Below are positions 24,464 through 33,607 of a stretch of 64,000 bases of DNA, in pieces; position 1 is the first letter of the stretch; each line of letters starts with the position of its first letter. The stretch covers positions 124,001 through 188,000 of the forward strand of contig NZ_BQIP01000005.1 of assembly GCF_021602585.1 (NCBI RefSeq), read 5' to 3'. The notes under the pieces were generated by a model. It saw nothing but the letters and a program-made list of their open reading frames with translations. It did no database searches and was not told the origin of the DNA. Both the position numbers and the translations under genes were made by a program. The DNA comes from Pseudomonas faucium (GTDB lineage: Bacteria; Pseudomonadota; Gammaproteobacteria; Pseudomonadales; Pseudomonadaceae).

Positions 24464-26196
24464 CGCAGTGACTTTCCAGTAGGTTGAATGATCAGCGTCA
24501 GCTGCGTGCACAGGTGGATGTCGGCATACAACGCGAAGAAGCGGTTGAGCATTTCGCCGAACAGGCTGATATCGCCCTCGCCCGCGAAACCCTTGGCATC
24601 CACCGTGACTTCGATGTCCACGCCGCGCAGCAGGAAGCCTTTGTCGAAACGCTGGATGAGGTGATGCTTGACCTCGACGATCGCCTCCAGGCGGCGCCGG
24701 TTCATCTCGCTGTGGGTCCAGTCATAAAGCGCCAAGGTCCCGCGCAGGACCTCGGCACTGGCAAGCATGGGCAGGAAGTTGGAGCCCAGGTGGCTGAGCA
24801 CTCGCCAGTGAAAGCGGTCACGGTTTGGCGGGTAGCACGGCAAGGTCGGCGCACACAGGTTGCGCACCCGCAAGCCGGCCTGGGCGGACTGTGCAACGGT
24901 ATCGAGCAGCGTGCTCTGCAGTGCCTTGCGCGGCAGCTGGCCATTGGTGCCGGTCAGGCGCAACGACAGGCTCGCCGGCTCGCTCAGGGCCTGCTGGTCA
25001 AAGCCCTCTCCGCCCAGTATCAGCCAGGTGTCATGCAGGCCATTGGCACCACGCCGCAGGCGGGTATGGAAGTAGTGCTCCGGCGCCTGGTCACGCAGCA
25101 TTCCGCCCTTGTGGCGAAAGCTGGTGAACGGCACGTAGTCGTACCGCGTGGCGTTTTTCGTACCGGTGACGCGGTCGACCGAATAGATTTCGGTATGGCC
25201 ATCCTGCAGACGCATGGGGCGCAGCAGGTAGTCGCTTTGCAGGGGGTCGACCGTCAGTGGGTCGGCCTCCAGCGGGAACAGGTTGATGACCGGCACTGCG
25301 TGCAGGCGAATGTGTTCGGCGTTCGGGGTGAACGCATGGGGCCAGGCCCCCATGAACACCACCTCGAGCTCGAACCAGGGCGTGCCGGCAGCGAGCTTCA
25401 GCTGCTGCAAGCCCTGCAGCGTCACGAACATGAACTTCTCACGGAAGGTGAAGTACTCCAGCAGCAGCTGGTAACCGCTGAAGGCACTGTCCCCTTTGGG
25501 CCAGAGGCGGTCCTCCTGGGCAAAGCCCTTGGGCGAGAAATGGCCATCGAGCAGCTGGCGCCCTTGCTGGCCGGGCACTCGCACGTACAGCTGCGCAACG
25601 TTGAGCGTCAGGGCCTGGTGCAAGGCGCTGGTCAAGGCTGCATCGCCCTGCAGATAGAGAGGCAAATCGGCAAGCTCGACCTGAGCCCAATCAGCCAGCA
25701 CACCGCACGTAAAGCGAAGGCGCAACAGGGCTCGCCCATCGAGCTCATGATCAAGACCAGCGGTGCCCAAGCTCAGTGGCTGCAACTTGACGGCCTGGGT
25801 GGTGGCGTACTGGCAGCGGGTTCGATCCGGCCCTATGGGTTGCGAAAGGACCTGAAACCCCGGCGCAACCCCTTCACTGCCTTTCATCTGGTCGATCTCG
25901 GGCAGCAGTTCGATGATCGACAACGAGGGGATGGTGCGCAGGTAATGGGGCCACAGAAGGCTTACCAGCCCTTCGGTCAGCTCGGGAAGGTCGTCATCGA
26001 GCTTCTCGCGAAGGCGCCCCATCAAAAATGCAAACCCCTCGAAAAGGCGTTCTACATAGGGGTCGTCGGCACCCGGCTTGTCCAGGTTCAACTGGGCTGC
26101 ACGGTCAGGGAAGGCTTGCGCAAACTCCTTGCCGGCTTCGCGCAGGTAGCGCATCTCGGCATCGAAGTAACGCAGCGTCGGATTATCCGTATTCAA
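24427..26196 (-). CDS. tssF: T6SS baseplate protein TssF
   Basis: 589 residues of the TssF/ImpG family. The N-terminus (LRYFDAEMRYLREAGKEFAQAFPDRAAQLNL, DPYVERLFEGFAFLMGRLREKLDDD) and the C-terminal FAGEGDISLFGEMLNRFFALYA block are typical. No ATG fits the family N-terminus. A TTG at 26194-26196 preceded by CAGGAACG gives the expected start. The open frame extends further upstream but only into sequence antisense to no known domain and overlapping tssA. It belongs to the tssA-F-G-J-E part of the operon. Confidence 0.9.
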   Translation of the reverse strand: MNTDNPTLRYFDAEMRYLREAGKEFAQAFPDRAAQLNLDKPGADDPYVERLFEGFAFLMGRLREKLDDDLPELTEGLVSLLWPHYLRTIPSLSIIELLPEIDQMKGSEGVAPGFQVLSQPIGPDRTRCQYATTQAVKLQPLSLGTAGLDHELDGRALLRLRFTCGVLADWAQVELADLPLYLQGDAALTSALHQALTLNVAQLYVRVPGQQGRQLLDGHFSPKGFAQEDRLWPKGDSAFSGYQLLLEYFTFREKFMFVTLQGLQQLKLAAGTPWFELEVVFMGAWPHAFTPNAEHIRLHAVPVINLFPLEADPLTVDPLQSDYLLRPMRLQDGHTEIYSVDRVTGTKNATRYDYVPFTSFRHKGGMLRDQAPEHYFHTRLRRGANGLHDTWLILGGEGFDQQALSEPASLSLRLTGTNGQLPRKALQSTLLDTVAQSAQAGLRVRNLCAPTLPCYPPNRDRFHWRVLSHLGSNFLPMLASAEVLRGTLALYDWTHSEMNRRRLEAIVEVKHHLIQRFDKGFLLRGVDIEVTVDAKGFAGEGDISLFGEMLNRFFALYADIHLCTQLTLIIQPTGKSLRWNEHHSQRMPG

Positions 26197-26219
26197 GAAA
26201 ACGTTCCTGTTCGAAGGCG

Positions 26220-27794
26220 CTAGCTGCAAAGCACTGCGGCGCGCACGGGGTCGATTGCAACGAGCGCAGCCAGCTGCGCCTCCATCTGCCCAGCCAGGCT
26301 GGGCTTGTCGGCATCGTTGCGCTGGGCTTTGAGGCGCAGCAACTTGAGCAGCCGCGCCTTGACTTCGAAATACAGCTGCGGCTCCCATTGCGAGAGGCCA
26401 TGGCGTTGGCCACTGGCATCGAGCTCGCTGAGCAGGTGCAAGGCCAACTCAGCTTTGCCGTGCTGCTCGGCCACGCGCGCCATTACCAGGCGTAGCAGCC
26501 AGCGCTGGCGCCCGGTTGCCAGGTCGGTGCGCGCAGCCAGCCATGCCAGGGCTCGCTCGATGCCATCGCTGTCGGCCTGCGCCAACGCTTCGCTTTCCAG
26601 GCTCAGCACATCGTCTTCGCCCGCCCCGCCCACTGGCGCAGCGGCGGGCAGCCATTGGTGGGCAGCATTGCCGCTGACATGCTGGTTGATCCAGTCACGC
26701 GTCGCTTCATCCGCAAAGGGGGTGCCATCGCTCCAGCGCAACAGCTCGATACCCGTCAGCCGCTCGAGGAACATGCCCAGGTCACGCTTGACGATGCCCG
26801 CCCAACTGCTGTCGTGGGCCGCCGACTGGCTCAACGCCTGGTACAGGTACCAATGCAGGTCCAGCCAGAAGTGGTTCACCCCTTCCGTGAACATCTGCTC
26901 GACCTGATCGAGCAGCGCGCTCCACGCCTGCTGCAAGTACAGGCGCTGGAGCTGGGCACGGTACTCGCCGCGCGGCGCCGACAGGCGCGTAATACCCTCG
27001 GCATCATGGGGCGGTACCTGGTGCAGCGTGTCCCAGCGCAGGCTTCTGAGCAGCCGATGGGCCGCGAGCCAGCCTTCGGGTTGCTCGCGCAGGTAACGCG
27101 CCAGGTTGCGGCCACTGTCCAGCAGATCACGACCGGACTTGATGGCCACCGGCGCCTGCTGGGGGGCCGCTTGTGCGGCGCCGGTCTGAGGAACGATCGC
27201 ATCAACCCCACCCGACTGCGCCAGGCGATTGGACAAGGCGCTGATCAAGGGTGACAAGTTGGGCCGATGCGCTTCAGGCCATGCATCGAGGCCACTGCGC
27301 AGCCAGGCGAGTGCGGCCACCGTTCTTTGCGCCTGCGCCTTCACCACTTGCGGATAACGCGACAGGCTGTCCAGCACCTTGCTGCTGGCCAGCCAGTCCA
27401 TGGCCAGCTTGCGGCTGTTGGCGCGGGCAGGCAGCACCTGCGTGCCGTAGCGCTCGACCAACGCCGCCAGAAGGCTCAGGCCGTCTGCCAGCCCCGCCTC
27501 CCCGCCCTTGTGCAGGCGCGCCCAGAGGTAATAGGTAGCGACGCGCAGGTCTTTGCAGGTGTGCTTGAGCAGCTGCTCTGCCAGCGCGATCACTAGCTCG
27601 ACATCCGCACCGGAAAGCTTGTTGACCTCCTCGCGCATGCGCTGGAAGTCGTCTTCGTGAGCCGGGTCATCGCCCGCAGGAGCGTCCGCACGGATGGGCT
27701 GCAACCACGCTTCCCAGCATTGCCCCTGTTGTCGTGCCAGGAGCAAGGGGTCTTCTGTCGGCAAGCAACTGTCGATCAACTTGTTCAACATCAT
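26220..27794 (-). CDS. tssA: T6SS protein TssA (ImpA-N/VasJ type)
   Basis: 524 residues. It starts with an ImpA N-terminal domain (WLQPIRADAPAGDDPAHEDDFQRMREEVNKLSG, LRVATYYLWARLHKGGEAGLADGLSLLAALVERYG). The C-terminal half is VasJ-like (WALDLHWYLYQAL, ALAWLAARTDLATGRQRWLLRLVMARVAEQ). TssA guides sheath and tube polymerisation. The ATG at 27794 overlaps the tssM stop (ATGA); a second ATG follows immediately. Confidence 0.88.
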   Translation of the reverse strand: MMLNKLIDSCLPTEDPLLLARQQGQCWEAWLQPIRADAPAGDDPAHEDDFQRMREEVNKLSGADVELVIALAEQLLKHTCKDLRVATYYLWARLHKGGEAGLADGLSLLAALVERYGTQVLPARANSRKLAMDWLASSKVLDSLSRYPQVVKAQAQRTVAALAWLRSGLDAWPEAHRPNLSPLISALSNRLAQSGGVDAIVPQTGAAQAAPQQAPVAIKSGRDLLDSGRNLARYLREQPEGWLAAHRLLRSLRWDTLHQVPPHDAEGITRLSAPRGEYRAQLQRLYLQQAWSALLDQVEQMFTEGVNHFWLDLHWYLYQALSQSAAHDSSWAGIVKRDLGMFLERLTGIELLRWSDGTPFADEATRDWINQHVSGNAAHQWLPAAAPVGGAGEDDVLSLESEALAQADSDGIERALAWLAARTDLATGRQRWLLRLVMARVAEQHGKAELALHLLSELDASGQRHGLSQWEPQLYFEVKARLLKLLRLKAQRNDADKPSLAGQMEAQLAALVAIDPVRAAVLCS

Positions 27795-30700
27795 TGGGCT
27801 TCTCCTCGCAGTGCAACGCGCTGCACGTTTGCGTCGCCCACCAGAAAGATCTCCCGCGGCAGCGTGAAACCCCGCAGCGCAAGCAACGCCAGCGGCCCGC
27901 CGGCCAATTCGGTGCGCAGGTGCCAGGTCAGGCCGAGGCCATCTGGCGCCTTGAGCACCACGCGCATCTGGCTGCCGCCGTCGTCGAGGTGGGTCACCTG
28001 GGCCTGCTCGAGCAGGCGTATCAGGCCCCAGGTGCCCTGCAGGTCGGCGAACAGGCGCTCGCCTGTGTGCACGCTGGCCCAGCTCAGGCTGACGCCGGGA
28101 TAGTCGCTCTGCCCCGGCCAGCGAAAGCGCTGCCAGCGCTCGCGCTGGTTGAAGTAATGGTGCTTCTCGCCATTGAGGATGAAGGTGGTCTGCACCACAT
28201 CGCGCACCGGCTTGCCGCGCAGCTCGAAGCTCAGGCCCATGCCGCCGTCGGTGTAGAGCACATCCGCCAGCTGGCTGAGCTGGTTGATCGCCGCCAGGAA
28301 CTGCGGGTTGAAGCGCAGGCCCTGGCTATAGCGCGGGTCGGCCACCCAGCGGCTGCCTTCCTTGCGCAGCAGCCCCGACAGCTGCTCGCGCAGGAACTGC
28401 TCGATGCGCCCTGAGTCGGCGCGGATCATCTGCCCCAACATGGGCAGCGACGCATCGCTGGAGGTGACGGCAAAGGGGTAGCGGCCGGCGAATGCGCCGT
28501 TCCACTCATCGACCACGGCGCGTTGCCAGTTGCGGTTCAAGCCGGCGGCCGAGGGCTGCAGCACGCGCTGCCAGGCCTGGTCCAAAGGCTGCACGAACAG
28601 GGCCTGCGCGGCGCCGCCCCATTCGGCGCCCAGGCTTGCGGCGATCAGGCTGCCGTAGGCCTGGGTTTCGGTCAGGTCGACGCGCTTGCCCTGGAACACC
28701 GTTTGCGCCAGGGCTTGGGTCATGGCCTGCGGGTCTGGCGCCTGGGTGACCTGCTGCAGCTTCAGGCGGGTGCTGGTCACGCGGGTGAGAAAGGCCTGCA
28801 GGCTCAGGCTGTCATCGCGAAGCTGCCCTTCCGGTTTTTTGCCCAACAGCGTGAGTAGCGGCCCGAAGGTGCTATCCAGCGGGCCGCTCTGGCCCTGGGG
28901 CAATTGTTCGATGAGCGCCGGCTTGTCCTGGCCGATCAGGTTTTGTGCGGACTGGATCAAGGAGTCGGCCAGGGCCTGGCCACGCATACCCGCCTGGGCC
29001 TGATACGCCAGGGTGTTCATCAAGGCGATCAGCGGCGACTGGCGGGCATCGCTCATCAGCGTCAGTTGAGCGATTACTTCGTCCAGGCTGCCTCGCTGCT
29101 GCCAGCGCAGGCTGTTGAGAAAGGCCAGCCAGGCGCTGCCGTAGTCCTGGAAGTAGCGCGCGGTCAGGCGCTCGCGGAGCTGGTCGGGGCTGAGCTCTGC
29201 GGCGAGGGTTTGCGGGTTGTCGCTGAGCACCCAGTCGATTTGTTCGCGGCGCGCGTTGGCGGCCTCGTCGATGGCCTGGCGCACGTGGCCTTCCCAGGCT
29301 TGGCGGGTGAACACGCCGGGGACGCTGGCCGCGGTGTCGAACAAGGTACTGGCATCGGTGTCGCCAACCAGCTGCTCAAGGCCCTGCGCCGGGTAATGGT
29401 TGGCCGCCGCATCGAGTGCGCGCTGGTAGAGGCTGGTGTCGGCGTTGCGTTGGCCGAGTTGGCCGAGCAGCACCTGGCGAACCTGGGCGATGAGCCTGGC
29501 GTCGGCCTGGATGGCCCAGTCGGGGTTGGCGGGCAGTTGCTCGGCGAAGAAGGTCCACAGGGTGGGTTCGGCAGCGCCGAGGGTGCGGACCAGGAAGGCT
29601 GCGTCGGCCTTCTCCGGGCGGGCCAGCATGAGGTAGGCCTTGAGCTGGTCGTAGGCCTGCTTGGCGCGCTCGGCACGTTGCGGGCTGCTGGGGTTGAGCT
29701 TGAGCAGGGCGGTGAGTTGGCTTTTCAGGGTGGCTGCGGCGGGGTCGCGGAGCAGCTGGTTGTTGGCTTGTGTGTAGTGTGGCCACAGGGCGTTGCGCAG
29801 GGGCTGGGCCTGGTCGAGGCCGAAACGTTGGTACCAGGGCGCTCCGTGTTCGGCGCGATAATCCAGCCGTGACAAATCGCGGACCAATTTGTCCAATGCG
29901 CCCAGTGAGTCGCTGCCGCCCGTCGCTTGCTGCAGTGCCGCCAGTGCCTCATCTACCCGGGCGACTTCGGCACGGTTGCTGATGAAGGACAGCAGCAGGC
30001 CTACCCCCCAGAGCGCCGCGCAAGCCACAGCCGCGACGTATGACAGACGACCAACACGCCAACCCAGCCGGCGAGGTTTGGCATTGCTGTCAGTGAGAAG
30101 ACCAGCCCAAGCCGTATCGAGTGATAGAAAGTGCTCAGACGCTTGAGCCTCTCTGTGTACTACCGGCAAGCCGAACCATAGACCCTGTAGTGAAACACAT
30201 TGCTTACCCTGCAACGCGAGCAGGATCGATCGCCATCGGTCAGTGCCTTCAGCTCGCAGGCTTTGCGATAGACGAAGCAGGAAGTCATGGCTCAAGGTAT
30301 TTTGCACCTGAGCCAGGCCTTGTTCGCGCAGCGGCTGCTGCAGTTTATCCAAGCAAATTTGCAGATCTGCCGTGCTGGAGCGCCCCCCCAGCAAACAGCC
30401 GACAGGTTGAGCTTTGCGGTTGTGTTGCGGCCACTCGCTGACGCAGACCTGCCACAGGTGCAAAGGCACCTGCCAACCCAAGGCATTGCCCATGTCCTGC
30501 AGACGGCGAATGCATGCCTTGGTTTCAGGCGCGACACTGCCCATTGCCGGGTCTATTGCCCAGATCACACCGTCGAATCCTCGCCGCTGATACAGAGGAG
30601 CCCAACGCTTGATCAGCGCCATGTTCAGGGCAGATTGCAAGCTACCGCCCCACAGCATCACGACGCCTTCTGCTTCAAGCCATCCGTGCGTGGTCAGGGT

Positions 30701-31102
30701 TGGCACGGTCGCCTCAATCTGCTCAGGCTCCCCCATCCATAAAAACAACCGCACCTTTCGGCGCCAGAAGTAGCCGTATTGATTTCGAAGATGCTCCACG
30801 GTCTCAACGGGGTCGTGATTATCAGAAGGCGCAACAGGCAAAACCGGTGCATGCGCACGCCTTACCAGCGTCCAGACCCCTCGGTGCACAACCTGCCAGA
30901 TCACCAACGCGACCGTGTAACACAGCAACCAGCCAAGCAGACCCTTGAAAAGAATGCTTTGCATCTGCGCACGCGGTTCAGCTTCGCCAGACCAGAGCCA
31001 CCAGCCCCCGCCAAGCAAAATAACGATGACCGCGATCAGCACCGCCAACAGCAGTGCCGTGCGCCATGGAGAAACGTTTTGCACTTCAACTGCTTCAGTC
31101 AT
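27791..31102 (-). CDS. tssM: T6SS inner-membrane protein TssM (IcmF family, no Walker A)
   Basis: 1103 residues with two N-terminal membrane segments (TALLLAVLIAVIVILLGGGW and LLGWLLCYTVALVIW) and a third near residue 350 (VAAVACAALWGVGLLLSFI). The long periplasmic C-terminal part ends in the IcmF C-terminal beta domain. The cytoplasmic loop between membrane segments 2 and 3 lacks a GxxGxGK[ST] motif, as in the VasK-like TssM group, so ATPase activity is not expected. Its 5' end overlaps the upstream membrane-protein gene by 8 bp. It forms the trans-envelope complex with TssL and TssJ. Confidence 0.93.
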   Translation of the reverse strand: MTEAVEVQNVSPWRTALLLAVLIAVIVILLGGGWWLWSGEAEPRAQMQSILFKGLLGWLLCYTVALVIWQVVHRGVWTLVRRAHAPVLPVAPSDNHDPVETVEHLRNQYGYFWRRKVRLFLWMGEPEQIEATVPTLTTHGWLEAEGVVMLWGGSLQSALNMALIKRWAPLYQRRGFDGVIWAIDPAMGSVAPETKACIRRLQDMGNALGWQVPLHLWQVCVSEWPQHNRKAQPVGCLLGGRSSTADLQICLDKLQQPLREQGLAQVQNTLSHDFLLRLSQSLRAEGTDRWRSILLALQGKQCVSLQGLWFGLPVVHREAQASEHFLSLDTAWAGLLTDSNAKPRRLGWRVGRLSYVAAVACAALWGVGLLLSFISNRAEVARVDEALAALQQATGGSDSLGALDKLVRDLSRLDYRAEHGAPWYQRFGLDQAQPLRNALWPHYTQANNQLLRDPAAATLKSQLTALLKLNPSSPQRAERAKQAYDQLKAYLMLARPEKADAAFLVRTLGAAEPTLWTFFAEQLPANPDWAIQADARLIAQVRQVLLGQLGQRNADTSLYQRALDAAANHYPAQGLEQLVGDTDASTLFDTAASVPGVFTRQAWEGHVRQAIDEAANARREQIDWVLSDNPQTLAAELSPDQLRERLTARYFQDYGSAWLAFLNSLRWQQRGSLDEVIAQLTLMSDARQSPLIALMNTLAYQAQAGMRGQALADSLIQSAQNLIGQDKPALIEQLPQGQSGPLDSTFGPLLTLLGKKPEGQLRDDSLSLQAFLTRVTSTRLKLQQVTQAPDPQAMTQALAQTVFQGKRVDLTETQAYGSLIAASLGAEWGGAAQALFVQPLDQAWQRVLQPSAAGLNRNWQRAVVDEWNGAFAGRYPFAVTSSDASLPMLGQMIRADSGRIEQFLREQLSGLLRKEGSRWVADPRYSQGLRFNPQFLAAINQLSQLADVLYTDGGMGLSFELRGKPVRDVVQTTFILNGEKHHYFNQRERWQRFRWPGQSDYPGVSLSWASVHTGERLFADLQGTWGLIRLLEQAQVTHLDDGGSQMRVVLKAPDGLGLTWHLRTELAGGPLALLALRGFTLPREIFLVGDANVQRVALRGEAQ

Positions 31103-32216
31103 TGGGTCGCACAATTCCGAGGGTCAAGGGGTGGTGAGGATCGGCCGCGAGCCAGGCACAAGGTGTGTCGTTCTGCTCTGCGTACCAAGCGGCCAAGGTC
31201 TGCACCACCATGCTCTCCAGGCCGCCCAGTGAGCCAAAGTTGGCGTCCTGGCAGGGTTTCAAGTTCCAGTTGAGCGCAGTGAGGTCGAGCGCCTCGTGAT
31301 GTGAAAACGAAACGCACCTATTGGGCGGGGTATCCAGTTGAGCCTGGCGCAGCGCTCGATCGGCTACGTCTTCGAGTGAATCGGCTTCAGGGGCGTACCA
31401 TTCTGCGCGTGCGAACCGTGTGCGCCCCGTCGGCCCAAGCAGCCACAGCACAGCGGCCTCACCTGCCACAAACGGCGAGGCGCTATCGGTTGGCGAAGAA
31501 TGGCAACCGGCACAGAGGATGCGGGTATCGGCCGGTGCGTCGTGCAACGAATCAATGATTGCTTCAAGGCTGCGAATCCCTTGCCACGGCTCTGGTTGCT
31601 CAGGCAAGCAGGCACCAGGAAAGCTGTGCTGCAACTGCTGCGTAAATGCTTGCCATGCCTCGTTGGTACCCTGCCAATAACAGCCTTGCAGTTGCGCCCA
31701 GCTTGCCACCTTGCATTGTGCCTGCCATTGCAGGGCAAGCAATATCCCAAGCTCGCGCTCACGCATCGCAGGCTCTCGAGCAAGGGCCTGCGGCAAACGG
31801 ATCGCTTTTCCCTCGATTAAATCAACTGCCATGGGCGGTTTGTGATCAGGCACGAACAAACCGGACACTTGCGTTGGTTTGCTGCACGCAGCGGTAAGCA
31901 ATACCGACTCGATCAAGCCCGCTGTTTGCCGATGCTGACGCCACCAAGCTTGCTGTTGCTGCTTCGTCGCCGCGGCATAGCTGCACGCAATGTGCTGATT
32001 GAAGCGATAGCGCAAGACTCGGGTGAGGAATGCCACCGACCAGCACAGTACAACGCCACCCACAACGACTGCGCAAACCCGAGCTTCGACCAGGTCTCGC
32101 AATGCAAAGCAAACCACGATGGCAATTCCCGTCATTAGAACGCCCGCCCGCAACCAGCGCGTGTATGCAGGCCTCGACGCCAAGGGGTAGGGAGCAAATT
32201 CCAAGGCCGGCTTCAT
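31095..32216 (-). CDS. T6SS-linked membrane protein of unknown function
   Basis: 373 residues, not recognised as a named Tss protein. Two membrane segments lie near residues 24-42 (GVLMTGIAIVVCFAL) and 46-66 (ARVCAVVVGGVVLCWSVAFL). A cysteine-containing soluble domain follows, with VAGEAAVLWLLGPTGRTRFARAEWYAPEADSLEDVADRAL near residue 255. The start at 32216 overlaps the PAAR stop (ATGA), and its end overlaps tssM, so it is made in step with both. Genes at the same place, between PAAR and tssM, occur in enteric-type T6SS loci, suggesting an accessory of the membrane complex. That is inference from position. Confidence 0.75.
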   Translation of the reverse strand: MKPALEFAPYPLASRPAYTRWLRAGVLMTGIAIVVCFALRDLVEARVCAVVVGGVVLCWSVAFLTRVLRYRFNQHIACSYAAATKQQQQAWWRQHRQTAGLIESVLLTAACSKPTQVSGLFVPDHKPPMAVDLIEGKAIRLPQALAREPAMRERELGILLALQWQAQCKVASWAQLQGCYWQGTNEAWQAFTQQLQHSFPGACLPEQPEPWQGIRSLEAIIDSLHDAPADTRILCAGCHSSPTDSASPFVAGEAAVLWLLGPTGRTRFARAEWYAPEADSLEDVADRALRQAQLDTPPNRCVSFSHHEALDLTALNWNLKPCQDANFGSLGGLESMVVQTLAAWYAEQNDTPCAWLAADPHHPLTLGIVRPND

Positions 32217-32470
32217 GATGCGGCCATGGTATCGGGCAGGGAGCTGACCAGCGTGCAACCACAGGCGCAGCTGTGGCCATCCAGTGCCACGGGATTGCCA
32301 TCGATCATCGCCAGATCACTTCCTTGTGCGATATGCGTGGCGCCGTGCAGATTGCAGCGTACCGCGTCACCTTGGCAGGCGATCGGCAGGCCGTCGCACA
32401 AGTAGTGACCAGCGAGCACCTCGCCTCCAAACTCGCGCAATGCGTCGCCTTGGCGAACGAATGCTTTCAT
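32213..32470 (-). CDS. PAAR-domain spike-tip protein
   Basis: 85 residues, the normal size for a bare PAAR protein. RQGDALREFGGEVLAGHYLCDGLPIACQGDAVRCNLHG and the GNPVALDGHSCACGCTLVSS ending carry the His and Cys residues that bind zinc at the tip of the VgrG spike. The start at 32470 follows GGAG 8 bp away and lies inside the 3' end of the DUF3304 gene (4-bp overlap). It follows the effector-immunity block, as in enteric-type T6SS loci. Confidence 0.88.
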   Translation of the reverse strand: MKAFVRQGDALREFGGEVLAGHYLCDGLPIACQGDAVRCNLHGATHIAQGSDLAMIDGNPVALDGHSCACGCTLVSSLPDTMAAS

Positions 32471-33045
32471 TTCGGGGACTCCAGGCTTGTGAGTGGGCAC
32501 GATTGAGGCACTGGGAGATGCAGAGGGGTTTTTATTGGGTATTCGGGGGTGCCGTAGGCGTAGCAGGAAGTTGTGACTTTAATGTCGTCACAGGGTAGGA
32601 AATGCACTGTAATCCCACAGACATCTTCGCCGGCGTAATCGGGCACCGGCACAACTTTAGAATGCCTGACTTTTTGCGCATCTATTTTCTCTACCCACGC
32701 CAGATACCTAGGCCAGTCAGCATAACCAGGAAAATCATCTGAATATGCCACACCCGTCTCCCAGTCGACCCTGACTGCCAAATCCGAAGACCAAATTTCA
32801 GGAGCCATATAACAACACCCTCCTCCCCCGCCTTGATTGGGCCCAACAATATCAATGCCTGAGCGCCCATCCACGCTGAAGTAATTTATTGCCCAATGGG
32901 TATGATTGATCGCCTCAATGGTGCTTGCGTGGGCTGATATCAATGGCAAAGCCAAGAAGAATCCGGCAACTATGCCCTTGGCAAACTTAAGCAGCACGCA
33001 AAGCGAAAGTGGCTTACCAACTTGCGAACCCATCAAAGTCGACAC
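32467..33045 (-). CDS. DUF3304 immunity protein (Tli1-type), intact copy
   Basis: 192 residues beginning with GTG after an AGGAGG site 9 bp upstream. A signal peptide (IVAGFFLALPLISAHA, cleavage near residue 40) leads into the DUF3304 domain: STIEAINHTHWAINYFSVDGRS, GGGGGCCYMAPEIW, VRVDWETG, and CGITVHFLPCDDIKV near the C-terminus. DUF3304 proteins are periplasmic immunity proteins for Tle1 phospholipase effectors. It is the second of two tandem copies downstream of tle1. Base composition is AT-richer than in the flanking T6SS genes, consistent with transfer together with the effector. Confidence 0.85.
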   Translation of the reverse strand: MSTLMGSQVGKPLSLCVLLKFAKGIVAGFFLALPLISAHASTIEAINHTHWAINYFSVDGRSGIDIVGPNQGGGGGCCYMAPEIWSSDLAVRVDWETGVAYSDDFPGYADWPRYLAWVEKIDAQKVRHSKVVPVPDYAGEDVCGITVHFLPCDDIKVTTSCYAYGTPEYPIKTPLHLPVPQSCPLTSLESPK

Positions 33046-33078
33046 TTTTTTTAGCCTCCTTAGATAACAGCCTCCATT

Positions 33079-33607
33079 TTATTTCGGGCATGACTGAGGC
33101 TCCGGCAGGTGTAGGGGAGTTTTGATTGGGTACTCGGGACTGCCGTAGGCGTAGCAGGAAGTGGCGACCTTGATGTCGTCGCAGGGCAAAAAGTGCACGG
33201 TAATCCCGCAGACTTGTTGGCCGGTGTAATCGGGAACCCGCACAACTTTGCTATGCGTTCTTTGTTGAGCCCTGACTTTCCCAGCCCAATCAAGATATTT
33301 GGGCAAATCTCCATACCCTGGAAATTCGTCTGCGAGCGTACTCATGGCGCTTGCCCCCGTTTCCCAATCAATTTTAACCGTCATCCCGGGAAGCCACTGT
33401 TCGGGAAGAATGACGCAGCATCCCCCCTCCACCCCCTTGATAAGCACCAATGATGTCAGCGGCTGAACGCCCATCAACACTGAATCGATTGATCGTCAAA
33501 TGGGTGTGGTTAATAGCCTCAATCGTGCTCGCCTGGGCGATTGAGAAAGGCAGAATGAGGAAGAGCCAGACTGATACGACTCGACTTTCCGTATCTGAAT
33601 CAGACAT
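33079..33607 (-). pseudogene. DUF3304 immunity gene, frameshifted copy
   Basis: A second DUF3304 gene split between two frames. The 5' part (33607 to about 33428) encodes a signal peptide and STIEAINHTHLTINRFSVDGRSAADIIG. The 3' part (to 33079) encodes CCVILPEQWLPGMTVKIDWETG and CGITVHFLPCDDIKVATSCYAYG. The frames change at a run of six G on the coding strand (33422-33427). Removing one base restores a 175-residue protein parallel to the intact copy. As read, translation stops after about 77 residues at 33374. The ATG overlaps the tle1 stop by 8 bp. It may be a decayed copy, a switchable tract or a base-call error. Confidence 0.82.
33422..33427 (-). repeat. G6 tract at frameshift point in DUF3304 copy 2
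   Basis: Six consecutive C on the plus strand (G on the coding strand) lie exactly where the DUF3304 reading frame breaks. The intact copy has GGGGGAGGAGGG at the same place, without a run of six. Confidence 0.75.

Noticed and set aside
33422-33427. Programmed ribosomal frameshift at the G6 tract
   Set aside because: Restoring the frame needs a +1 shift, and no slippery heptamer or stop-codon context supporting a programmed event was seen. Decay or a base-count error is simpler.
33079-33480. Separate short gene for the 3' half of the frameshifted DUF3304 copy
   Set aside because: Its start lies inside the DUF3304 domain and lacks the signal peptide. It is better explained as part of the frameshifted gene.
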